DNA of 64,000 bases, taken from NCBI GenBank assembly GCA_023954195.1, contig JAMLIK010000005.1, forward strand, positions 186,001 to 250,000. The letters are read 5' to 3'. Positions 12,067 to 21,290 of this stretch are shown one piece after another. The position numbers were made by a program, and so were the translations under genes. Origin of the DNA: Xanthobacteraceae bacterium. GTDB lineage: Bacteria; Pseudomonadota; Alphaproteobacteria; Rhizobiales; Xanthobacteraceae. How positions within the stretch are numbered: position 1 is the first letter of the stretch; each line of letters begins with the position of its first letter. Below the pieces are notes generated by a model that did not search any database, was not told where the DNA came from, and was given only the letters and a program-made list of their open reading frames with translations.

Positions 12067-12828
12067 ATGGACATGCAACCCAGCGTCGCGGACGCTCAGA
12101 CACGGCCCTTCAACAACTTGCTGCGCAAGATGCGGACGGCCGACTATGCGCTGGTGGCGCCGCATCTCGAAGTCTGTACGTTGCCCGGCGGCGAACTGCT
12201 CTACAATCCGGGCGACGACGTCGCCGTGGTGCATTTCCCGTGCGGGCCGAGCCTCGCCTCCTTCCTCATCGCCAATGAAGACGGCCGCGATGTCGAGACC
12301 ATCCTGATCGGCCGCGAAGGCGCGGTCGGCGGCGTCGTCAGCCAGGGCTATCTGCCGGCGTATTCGCGGATCACGGTGAAGTTCGGCGGTCCCTTCATCC
12401 GGCTGCGCGTCGGCGCGCTGGAAGCGGCGAAGAAACAGTCGCCCGCCTTACGCAACCTGTTCGCCCGCTATGCCGATTGCATCGTGGCGCAGCTTTTCCA
12501 ATCGACCGCCTGCAATGCCATCCACACCATCGAGCAGCGCGCGGCGAAATGGATCCTCGCGACAATGGAGCGGACCGGCAGCGAGCGGGTGGCGCTGACC
12601 CACGAGCAACTGGCGACGCTGCTGGGGGTCGGACGCAGCTATACCAGCCGGGTGGTCCAGGTTTTCAAGGCGGAGGGGGTGCTGGAAACGCGGCGGGGGG
12701 CCGTCCTGGTCCGCGACCATGCGGCGTTGCAGGCGCGAGCCTGCCTCTGCAACGAATCGGTGAAAAGCCATTTCGAGGAGGTGTTGCGCGGCGTCTACCC
12801 CGCCGACGGGATCGAAAGTGGCCGATAG
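12067..12828 (+). CDS. Crp/Fnr-family transcription regulator
   Basis: A 253-residue protein with an N-terminal cyclic-nucleotide-binding-like beta barrel (about 25-140) and a C-terminal winged helix-turn-helix (LTHEQLATLLGVGRSYTSR, near 177-195). It has no FNR-type N-terminal Cys cluster, so oxygen sensing through an iron-sulfur cluster is unlikely. The effector is unknown. The start at 12067 is chosen because GAAAGGG lies 7 bases upstream; ATGs at 12046 and 11911 are alternatives. It is divergent from a receiver protein. Confidence 0.88.
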   Translation: MDMQPSVADAQTRPFNNLLRKMRTADYALVAPHLEVCTLPGGELLYNPGDDVAVVHFPCGPSLASFLIANEDGRDVETILIGREGAVGGVVSQGYLPAYSRITVKFGGPFIRLRVGALEAAKKQSPALRNLFARYADCIVAQLFQSTACNAIHTIEQRAAKWILATMERTGSERVALTHEQLATLLGVGRSYTSRVVQVFKAEGVLETRRGAVLVRDHAALQARACLCNESVKSHFEEVLRGVYPADGIESGR

Positions 12829-12851
12829 CTGCGAAACAGCCGCCGAAGACG

Positions 12852-12880
12852 TTGTTTTTGGTCGCGAACTGGATTATATT
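12852..12880 (+). promoter_or_regulatory. sigma-70-like promoter downstream of the Crp/Fnr gene
   Basis: TTGTTT at 12852-12857 and TATATT at 12875-12880 are separated by exactly 17 bases, close to the sigma-70 consensus and unusual in this GC-rich DNA. Transcription would begin near 12887 and run into a terminator hairpin starting at 12894, or on to typA at 13182. Confidence 0.55.
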
Positions 12881-12893
12881 GCACCGCAGCGCA

Positions 12894-12933
12894 AGGTGCC
12901 CGGTTCGAGATTGAGCCGGGCGCCTGCTTTTTT
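12894..12933 (+). terminator. Rho-independent terminator / possible attenuator
   Basis: A 10-bp stem (AGGTGCCCGG with CCGGGCGCCT, one G-U pair) and a 12-base loop are followed by GCTTTTTTG. It begins only about 7 bases after the start predicted for the promoter at 12852-12880. It could end Crp/Fnr transcription, attenuate typA, or yield a very short RNA. Confidence 0.8.
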
Positions 12934-13181
12934 GCCGTCCGGCCGTTCGCGGAACCGCCGGTGGCGAATGTCGATCCGTGCGGCCGGCGTGCCGAGGCGG
13001 ACGCAGAAAACAGGCCCTTAATCCATGACCTGGCCCAGCCAGACCGGATCCTGATCGAGCCCCCGCCGGCATGAGCCGGGCGGCGCGCATGCGCCTTTTC
13101 GTCTTTCAAACCCCATGTCCCGGATTCCGGCGTTGAACGCGGCGCCGGACGCGGCCATCGAGAATCCGAAGAAGAAGTCCC
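12934..13181. other. typA leader region without recognised gene
   Basis: About 250 bases between the terminator and typA. I see no convincing open frame with a ribosome site, no riboswitch class that I recognise and no repeat. It probably holds the typA 5' leader. The typA start is preceded by GAAGAAG a few bases upstream. Confidence 0.4.
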
Positions 13182-15002
<1,821 letters not shown>

Positions 15003-15015
15003 GGAAGCGAAGGCA

Positions 15016-15097
15016 GCGAGTAGCGAATAGGGAGTAGCGAATAGCGAGGTGGCCCTTATCTTCTATTCGCTACTCACTATTCGCTACTTACTACTCG
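15016..15097. repeat. AGCGAATAG tandem/inverted repeat
   Basis: Two copies of GAGTAGCGAATAG on the left are matched by two copies of CTATTCGCTACT on the right, forming a long imperfect hairpin. An almost identical structure lies at 19179-19245. The low-complexity word repeated in both orientations suggests a spreading extragenic element. It sits in the 102-bp gap between typA and the amine-oxidase gene. Confidence 0.75.
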
Positions 15098-15104
15098 GGT
15101 TCCC

Positions 15105-16331
15105 ATGCCGCTCCCGTCCGAAGTCGATATCGCCATCATCGGCGCTGGCGCCGCCGGGCTCGGCGCGGCCCGCGCGCTGGAGGGCTCCAGGCTTTCCGTC
15201 GTCGTGCTGGAAGCCCGCGACCGTCTCGGCGGCCGCGGCCACACCATCGCCGTCGCGCCAAACATTCTGTTCGACGTCGGTTGCGAATGGCTGCACTCCG
15301 CCGACAAAAATACCTTCGTCGATATTGCTGAAAAGCTCGGTTTCGCGATTGACCGCAACCGCCCGCCGTGGCGCGAGCAGGCGGCATTCCCGCCGCATGA
15401 GCGCGCCGACTTCCTCGCCGCGCTCGATGCGTTCTACGAACGCGCCGAGGACGCCTCCGACGCGCCGCATGACAGCGTGGCCAGCGAATGGCTGGAGCCC
15501 GGCAACCGCTGGAATCCGATGATCGACGCGATCTCGACCTACATCAACGGCTGCGAACTCGACCAGGTGTCGGTCTACGACATGGACGCCTACGAGGACA
15601 CCGAGGTCAACTGGCGGGTGCGGCGCGGTTACGGCGCGCTGATCGCGGCCTATGGCGCGTCGTGCCCGGTCGCGCTCAACACGATTGTCACGCGGATCGA
15701 CCATTCCGGCCCGCGCATCCGGATCGAGACCTCGCGCGGCACGCTGAGCGCGGCGAAGGTGATCGTCACCGTGCCGACAAATCTGATCGCCGACGAGGCG
15801 ATCCGCTTCGCGCCGGCGTTGCCCGCGAAAGTCGGCGCGGCGCGCGGATTGCCGCTCGGGCTCGCCGACAAGGTGATGCTGGCGCTCGACGAGCCCGAGG
15901 CGCTGCCCGTCGACGGCAGCCTGCGCGGCCCGTTGATGCGCACCGCGATGGGCACCTATCACACCCGCCCGTTCGGCCAGCCGTGCATCGCCGGGTTCTT
16001 CGGCGGCCGTTTCGCGCGCGAGCTTGAGGACGCGGGCGAGGGCGCGCTGGCGGCGCAGAGCATCGACGAGGTCGTCGCCATGCTGGGTTCGGACTTTCGC
16101 CGCAGGCTGAAGCCGCTGGCGGGGTCGCGCTGGGCGCATGACCCGTTCGCGCGCGGCTCCTATTCGCACGCCATGCCCGGCTGCGCCGATTGCCGCGCGG
16201 TGCTGGCCGCGCCGGTGGACGACCGGTTGTTCTTCGCCGGCGAGGCGACCTCGCCGCATTTCTTCTCCACCGCCCACGGCGCGCGCGACAGCGGCGAACG
16301 CGCCGCGCGTGAGGCGTTGCGGGGCGGATAG
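15105..16331 (+). CDS. FAD-dependent flavin monoamine oxidase-like protein
   Basis: A 408-residue flavoprotein. The N-terminal FAD-binding Rossmann motif GAGAAG (13-18) is followed by Glu36 at the end of strand 2 and then RLGGR, the signature of the amine-oxidase/phytoene-desaturase superfamily. The C-terminal motif LFFAGEATSPHFFSTAHGA contacts the flavin. The probable reaction is oxidation of an amine or polyamine; the substrate is unknown. The start at 15105 gives a standard N-terminus. Confidence 0.88.
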   Translation: MPLPSEVDIAIIGAGAAGLGAARALEGSRLSVVVLEARDRLGGRGHTIAVAPNILFDVGCEWLHSADKNTFVDIAEKLGFAIDRNRPPWREQAAFPPHERADFLAALDAFYERAEDASDAPHDSVASEWLEPGNRWNPMIDAISTYINGCELDQVSVYDMDAYEDTEVNWRVRRGYGALIAAYGASCPVALNTIVTRIDHSGPRIRIETSRGTLSAAKVIVTVPTNLIADEAIRFAPALPAKVGAARGLPLGLADKVMLALDEPEALPVDGSLRGPLMRTAMGTYHTRPFGQPCIAGFFGGRFARELEDAGEGALAAQSIDEVVAMLGSDFRRRLKPLAGSRWAHDPFARGSYSHAMPGCADCRAVLAAPVDDRLFFAGEATSPHFFSTAHGARDSGERAAREALRGG

Positions 16332-16361
16332 AGGTTTTCCTCTTTTGACGGAATCATCCGC

Positions 16362-16436
16362 CGTCATGCGCGGACTTGATCCGCGCATCCATCTTTTTGA
16401 AAATGATGGATTGCCGGGTCAAGCCGGGCAATGACG
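16362..16436. repeat. palindromic intergenic repeat (CGTCATG...CAATGACG type)
   Basis: The left hairpin GCGCGGACTTGATCCGCGC and the right hairpin GCCGGGTCAAGCCGGGC flank ATCCATC...GATGGAT. The ends CGTCATG and ATGACG are complementary. The same family occurs at 21158, 50690, 54819 and 60435. Confidence 0.8.
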
Positions 16437-16585
16437 CTTCTATCAAAGGATGAAACGCCATAGCCCCGCTCGTGCTGTCTCTTTTCGGGACAGATCGCCG
16501 CAGACTGATGCAAAAAATCCACATGTTAACCGAATATTAACGATGGAGCTTGAAGCCGGACCGATGTCTTGCTTTGATCGGGGCC

Positions 16586-17095
16586 ATGAGCACAACCCTG
16601 ATCGATGTTCGGCCGGCTAAATTCGCGGATGCGGCGGCGGTGGCGTCCGCCCACGACGACGCCTGGCGTTCCGCCTACCAGGGCATCATCCCCGGCGCGG
16701 AGCTGGACAAGCTGATTAATCGCCGCGGCCCGCTGTGGTGGCAGAGCGCCATCCGCAAGGGCAGCCGCGTCAGCGTGCTGGTGTTCAGCGACAAGGTCGC
16801 GGGCTACGCCAATTACGGTCGCAACCGCGCCCGCAGCCTGCGCTTCGAGGGCGAGATCTACGAACTCTATTTGCGGCCGGAGTTTCAGGGGCTGGGATTC
16901 GGCCGCCGTCTGTTCACCGCGGTCCGCCGCGATCTGGTCCAGAGCGGCCTCAAGAGCATGGTGATCTGGGCGCTGTCCGACAACGAGCCCGCCATCGCGT
17001 TTTACCGCGCGCTGGGCGGCCGCGTGGTGGCGCGCTCCTCGGAGCAGTTCGGCGCGAAGACGCTCGACAAGGTGGCGTTCGCCTGGAACTGCTGA
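16586..17095 (+). CDS. GNAT-family N-acetyltransferase
   Basis: A 169-residue acetyl-CoA-dependent acyltransferase. The acetyl-CoA pyrophosphate-binding motif A is FQGLGFGRRLF, preceded by the strand IYELYLRPE. The later motif NEPAIAFYRALGGR is motif B of the family. The acceptor is unknown. The start at 16586 (MSTTLIDVRP) is preferred to the in-frame ATG at 16550 because family homology begins there. No close operon partner. Confidence 0.88.
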   Translation: MSTTLIDVRPAKFADAAAVASAHDDAWRSAYQGIIPGAELDKLINRRGPLWWQSAIRKGSRVSVLVFSDKVAGYANYGRNRARSLRFEGEIYELYLRPEFQGLGFGRRLFTAVRRDLVQSGLKSMVIWALSDNEPAIAFYRALGGRVVARSSEQFGAKTLDKVAFAWNC

Positions 17096-17179
17096 CGGTT
17101 GTTGGCCGTCGCGCCGTTGCAATGAATTTCAGGACGACGAGAAGGGCGCGGGCTCAGCCTGATGCTTTTTAACAGCCTG

Positions 17180-17650
17180 CTAAAATCCGCAGGTTTGCCG
17201 CACATCCCTGATGCGGCCGGCCTTGCCGGGCGTGTTCATCTCCTCGACCTCGAACACGATTCGCTTAGCATGTTGCGGGTCCTTGGCGGCACCGAGCCCT
17301 TTGCAATAGCGTACCGCAAGCGTCAACCCGGCATCCTCGAACCCGCATTTGTAGGCGGTGTTGTAGAGGGCGTTCGACTGGATGAGTAGTTCGCCGGCGC
17401 GCCGGACGTCCTGGCTCACGACGCTCTCGGCTTCGAGTGACAGTTTATCGGCTTGCTCCATTGCCTTGGCGCCGCCGCAGACCCAGTTGTCCCACGTCGC
17501 GCTGACGACCTTCGGAACCCCATCGATGAGGGGCGACAACATCTTGTCGAGCGCGCCTACCGCAAAGTGCTGCAGCACATAGCCGAGGAGCGAGACGACC
17601 GCGGCGCCGCCGATAATTTTTTTCCAGCGTGACATCATCGCGGGGTTCAC
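17180..17650 (-). CDS. unrecognised protein with N-terminal membrane anchor
   Basis: A 156-residue protein. A hydrophobic segment (IIGGAAVVSLLGYVLQHFAV, residues 12-31) follows a basic N-terminus, so it is anchored or exported. The rest is helical with four cysteines (VCGGAK, YKCGFED, RYCKGLG, QTCGF), a pattern compatible with two disulfides in the periplasm. The start is uncertain: GTG at 17650 (12 bases after the upstream stop) or the ATGs at 17638 and 17635. It is probably co-transcribed with the secreted gene at 17663. I do not recognise the family. Confidence 0.6.
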   Translation of the reverse strand: MNPAMMSRWKKIIGGAAVVSLLGYVLQHFAVGALDKMLSPLIDGVPKVVSATWDNWVCGGAKAMEQADKLSLEAESVVSQDVRRAGELLIQSNALYNTAYKCGFEDAGLTLAVRYCKGLGAAKDPQHAKRIVFEVEEMNTPGKAGRIRDVRQTCGF

Positions 17651-17662
17651 GTGTCGGTTCGG

Positions 17663-18481
17663 TCAGCACCGCGCCTGCAGCATGCAGGAGGCCTTCAGCG
17701 CCCGGAGTTGTTCGGCGAGTTCGATGCGCTCGGCCTGAATCGTGGTCACCGCCGCCTTGATGACGACAGCTTCCTCGCGCGGCGGCGATGGCTTGGCCGG
17801 ACGGGTGTCGGCGGCGCGCAGGTAAGCATAGACCATTTCATAGGCCCTGGCGTTCTCCTCGGTCATCGCCTGGGCGCTGCGCATCTGGCGCTCCAGCGAT
17901 TCGGTTTCGAGTACTTTTGTTTTTGCGAGCGGAAGCCGCGATTTCCAAATCACCGGCGCGCCGTCGCGCGCCGCGAAGGTCATGATCAGGCCATCCTGGA
18001 TCAGTCGCGAGCGCGCCCGGACTTCCTGGAGCAGCCGGCCGATGCAAGAGGCGTCGTGTTTTTCCGCCGCCGCCACGACCTCGATCGCCCCGGCGAGATC
18101 TTCGCCCGAAATCTTCAGCGCGTAGTTCGCGAACCATTGCGCCACGAGCGGCATGTTGCCATGGGCCAGCAGCAGGCCGGTCTTGTCGGCGCGGTTGTCG
18201 ATCAGGCTCGGCGGAAACACGTTCAACGACACAAGCGCGGCGCCCGTCGCGGTCGTCTTGGTCGGCTCTAGCTTGTCATCCAGGAAGTTGCACTGGTTTG
18301 ACATCTTTTCCCACCCCATCCGCCACAGCGCCTGGTTGATGGGCATCGCGTTTTTACTCTCGGGATGGTTTCGGCGAACCCAGGCATTCGGAATGTCGGT
18401 CCCGCCGACGATCTCGACGCCATAGACCGGCGATAACAGCATCAGCCACGCTAGAACAGGCGCCAGTCGTTTCAAAATCAT
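17663..18481 (-). CDS. unrecognised secreted protein
   Basis: A 272-residue protein with a clear signal peptide (MILKRLAPVLAWLMLLSPVYG). The mature part is mostly helical, with cysteines in SNQCNFLDD, ASCIGRLL and the C-terminal SCMLQARC. A basic coiled-coil-like stretch (TETSLE-type heptads near 195-250) precedes the end. No catalytic motif is visible. It ends 12 bases before the anchored gene at 17180-17650, so the pair looks like a two-gene operon with a shared periplasmic location. The function is unknown. Confidence 0.6.
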   Translation of the reverse strand: MILKRLAPVLAWLMLLSPVYGVEIVGGTDIPNAWVRRNHPESKNAMPINQALWRMGWEKMSNQCNFLDDKLEPTKTTATGAALVSLNVFPPSLIDNRADKTGLLLAHGNMPLVAQWFANYALKISGEDLAGAIEVVAAAEKHDASCIGRLLQEVRARSRLIQDGLIMTFAARDGAPVIWKSRLPLAKTKVLETESLERQMRSAQAMTEENARAYEMVYAYLRAADTRPAKPSPPREEAVVIKAAVTTIQAERIELAEQLRALKASCMLQARC

Positions 18482-18606
18482 GATGGAAGATGCCCCAAGC
18501 CCCGGCGCATTTTATCGCGAGAGTGATGTTGCGCAAGACGCATCCGGCGACGGTGCGAGGACGATCAAAGAAGCGACGCGTCATCGGCTTTCCTGCTGCG
18601 ACGGCC

Positions 18607-19152
18607 TCACCCGGCGAAGCCGCCGGCCTTCAAAAATTCCTGCTCCGCCGCCGTGGTGGCGCGGCCCAGCACCGGATTGCGATGCGGGAAGCGGCCGAAC
18701 CGGCGGATGATGTCCTCGTGGATTTCGGCGTAGCGCAGGTTCTCGGCGTCGCCGAGCGCCTTGAACAGCGCGACGCAGCGCTGCTGGTCCGCGATGTTCT
18801 CCGAATGCTCGAACGGCAAATAGACGAACTGCCGCATCACCCGGTCGATGCGCTGATCGACGCCGCGGGCGATGGCGCGGTCCGCCACCTCGCGGGCCTT
18901 GGCGTCGGCGGCGAAGGCGCGCGGATCGCCGCGAAACATGTTGCGCGAGAATTGATCGAGCACGATCAGGAGCGCCAGCGCGCCGTCGTCGCTGTCCTGC
19001 CAGTGATCGCGCTCGCCGGCCAGCGCGGCCTCCCAGGTCGTGAGAAACCGCCGCCGGATCTCGGCGTCGAAAGCTTCATCCTTCTTGTACCAGCGCTCAA
19101 AACCGGCGTCGCGCCAGAAAGCGATGATATCGGCGGGGGTGGGATGGGACAT
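18607..19152 (-). CDS. DUF924 family protein
   Basis: A 181-residue protein of the DUF924/COG3803 family. Its hallmarks are the opening IIAFWRDAGFERWYKKDEAFD, the central VLDQFSRNMFRGDPRAFAAD and YLPFEHSEN, and the closing EIIRRFGRFPHRN-like segment. The fold is TPR-like and helical. The biochemical role of the family is not established. It is followed by an intergenic gap of 125 bases in which I see nothing. Confidence 0.9.
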   Translation of the reverse strand: MSHPTPADIIAFWRDAGFERWYKKDEAFDAEIRRRFLTTWEAALAGERDHWQDSDDGALALLIVLDQFSRNMFRGDPRAFAADAKAREVADRAIARGVDQRIDRVMRQFVYLPFEHSENIADQQRCVALFKALGDAENLRYAEIHEDIIRRFGRFPHRNPVLGRATTAAEQEFLKAGGFAG

Positions 19153-19178
19153 GGTAGGACGCGTTGTGATGGAGGATC

Positions 19179-19245
19179 AGCGAGTAGCGAATAGTAAGTA
19201 GCGAATAGCAAGAATCAAATTTTCTGTTCGCTACTCGTTACTCGC
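19179..19245. repeat. AGCGAATAG tandem/inverted repeat, second copy
   Basis: GCGAGTAGCGAATAG and AAGTAGCGAATAG on the left are matched by TTCGCTACTCGTTACTCGC on the right. This is the same word and architecture as 15016-15097. It lies between the DUF924 gene and fadD, both on the minus strand. Confidence 0.75.
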
Positions 19246-19249
19246 ATCC

Positions 19250-20932
19250 TCACGCCGCCTTCTTGCCTTCGTCGCGCAGCTCGCGGCGCAGGATTTTGCC
19301 GACGTTGGTTTTCGGCAGCTCGCTGCGGAATTCGACGTATTTCGGCACCTTGTAGCCGGTCAGTTGCGTGGCGGCGAAGGCGATGACGTCCTCGGCGGTG
19401 AGGTTGGGATCCTTCTTCACCACGAAGGCTTTCACCACTTCGGTGGATTTCTTGTCCGGCACGCCGATCACCGCGCATTCCAGCACGCCGGGGTGGCTGG
19501 CCAGCACTTCCTCGACCTCGTTGGGATAAACGTTGAATCCCGAGACCAGGATCATGTCCTTCTTGCGGTCGACGATCTTGGTGTAGCCGCGCTCGTCCAT
19601 CACCCCGATGTCGCCGGTGCGGAAGTAACCGTCCGAGGTCATCACCGCGGCGGTCTCGTCCGGCCGGTTCCAGTAGCCGGCCATCACCTGCGGGCCCTTG
19701 GCGCAGATCTCGCCGGCCTGGCCCAGCGGCAATTCGTTGCCGTTGTCGTCGCGGATCGACAGCCAGGTCGAGGGCACCGGCAGGCCGATGGTGCCGGTGT
19801 ATTGATCGGTGTCGGCCGGGTTGCAGGTCAGCGTCGGCGAGGTCTCCGACAGGCCATAGCCTTCCGAGAGCGCGCAGCCGGTGACCTTCAGCCAGGCTTC
19901 GGCGACCGGCTTCTGCGTCGCCATGCCGCCGCCGATCGAGGCTTTCAGCTTGGAGAAGTCGATCTTGGCGAAGTCCGGATGGTTGAGCAGCGCGTTGTAG
20001 AGCGTGTTGACCGCCGGGAAGCTGTTGACCTGATACTTCTGCAATTCCTTGATGAAGCCGCCGATGTCGCGCGGATTGGGAATCAGCAGGTTGACGCCGC
20101 CGGCGCGCACGCCGAGCAGGAAGCACGCCGTCAGCGCGAAGATGTGATAGAGCGGCAGCGCGCAGACGATGAACAGTTGATCGACCACCGGCGGCTTCCG
20201 CAACGCCGGCTGGAGCCAGGCGTCGTTTTGCAGCATGTTGGCGATGATGTTGCCATGGAGCAGCGTCGCGCCCTTGGAGACGCCGGTGGTGCCGCCGGTG
20301 TATTGCAGGAAGGCGACGTCGGCGCGGGTGATGGCTGGCTTCGAAAGCTTCATGCCGCGTCCCGCCGCCAGCGCGTCGTTGAACGCCGTCGCGCCCGGCA
20401 GCGAATAGGCCGGCACCATCTTCTTGACGTGCCGGACCACCAGATTGACGATCACGCCCTTGAAGCCGAGCAGGTCGCCCATGCTGCCGACGATGACGTG
20501 CTTCACGCCGGTTTTCGCGATCACCTTCTCGACGGTGGTGGCGAAGTTCTCCAGCACGATGATGGCCTCGGCGCCGGAATCCTTGAGCTGGTGCTCAAGC
20601 TCGCGCGGCGTGTAGAGCGGATTGACGTTGACCACCGCGTAGCCGGCGCGCAGCACCGCGGCGGTTGACACCGGGTATTGCAGCACGTTCGGCATCATCA
20701 GCGCGACGCGGGCGCCTTTCGCCAGCCCCTTGCTTTGCAGATAGGCGGCGAGCGCCAGCGACATCTCGTCAAGCTCGCGATAAGTGACGGCCTTGTCCAT
20801 GCAGATAAAGGCCTTACGGTCGCGGAACTTGGCAAAGCTTTCCTCAAGCAGTTCGACCAGCGATCCGTACTGCGTGACGTCGATATCCGCAGGCACGCCC
20901 GCCGGGTATTGCTTGAGCCAGATTCGTTCCAT
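19250..20932 (-). CDS. fadD: long-chain fatty-acid--CoA ligase
   Basis: A 560-residue AMP-forming acyl-CoA synthetase that activates fatty acids for beta-oxidation. The P-loop-like YTGGTTGVSKGA, the GYGLSETSP adenylate motif, GWFRTGD-type YFRTGDIG and the fatty-acyl signature DRKKDMILVSGFNVYPNEVE are visible, and the C-terminal Lys is in NVGKILRRELR. The length matches E. coli FadD (561). Together with the ETF and 3-hydroxyacyl-CoA dehydrogenase genes elsewhere in the window it fits fatty-acid catabolism. Confidence 0.95.
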   Translation of the reverse strand: MERIWLKQYPAGVPADIDVTQYGSLVELLEESFAKFRDRKAFICMDKAVTYRELDEMSLALAAYLQSKGLAKGARVALMMPNVLQYPVSTAAVLRAGYAVVNVNPLYTPRELEHQLKDSGAEAIIVLENFATTVEKVIAKTGVKHVIVGSMGDLLGFKGVIVNLVVRHVKKMVPAYSLPGATAFNDALAAGRGMKLSKPAITRADVAFLQYTGGTTGVSKGATLLHGNIIANMLQNDAWLQPALRKPPVVDQLFIVCALPLYHIFALTACFLLGVRAGGVNLLIPNPRDIGGFIKELQKYQVNSFPAVNTLYNALLNHPDFAKIDFSKLKASIGGGMATQKPVAEAWLKVTGCALSEGYGLSETSPTLTCNPADTDQYTGTIGLPVPSTWLSIRDDNGNELPLGQAGEICAKGPQVMAGYWNRPDETAAVMTSDGYFRTGDIGVMDERGYTKIVDRKKDMILVSGFNVYPNEVEEVLASHPGVLECAVIGVPDKKSTEVVKAFVVKKDPNLTAEDVIAFAATQLTGYKVPKYVEFRSELPKTNVGKILRRELRDEGKKAA

Positions 20933-21157
20933 GGCGCTTCCCTTTGCTGACGCCGCGCGCGCAAGCGCGACGGGCGTCGAAATCCGATTTCATTCACGTG
21001 ACCCGCCCGTTCTGTCGCGGGCCGCCAACTTGCGGCGAAGTATCGGGCAAAGCTTGCGCGATTGGCAAGCGGGCTGCGCGCTAACGACGCATGGCCGCAA
21101 GCGCGGCGGGAGGAAGCGGATTATGGTCGTTCCGCATCTTTTGCCGGAATCATCCAC
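20933..21157. other. intergenic region upstream of fadD
   Basis: About 225 bases between the fadD start and a palindromic repeat. It should contain the fadD promoter. I see no convincing operator and no small gene. Confidence 0.3.
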
Positions 21158-21267
21158 CGTCATGCCCGGACTTGATCCGGGCATCCATCTTCTTGAAAAG
21201 GATGGACTGCCGGGCATAGGCGAGCGAAGCGACGCCGTTCTTCGAACGGCTATGCCCGACAATGACG
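21158..21267. repeat. palindromic intergenic repeat with internal insertion
   Basis: The same family as 16362-16436 (CGTCATGCCCGGACTTGATCC... to ...CAATGACG). Here the right arm is interrupted by about 35 bases (GGCGAGCGAAGCGACGCCG...CGGCTATGCCC), giving a 110-base variant with an extra hairpin GACGCCGTTCTTCGAACGGC. Confidence 0.75.
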
Positions 21268-21290
21268 TTTTGTCGAAAGAGGGAGCGGGA

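Noticed and set aside
12895-12925. tRNA-like T-arm (GGTTCGAGA...) near 12902
   Set aside because: No acceptor, D or anticodon arms can be folded around it. The hairpin with a T-run is a terminator.
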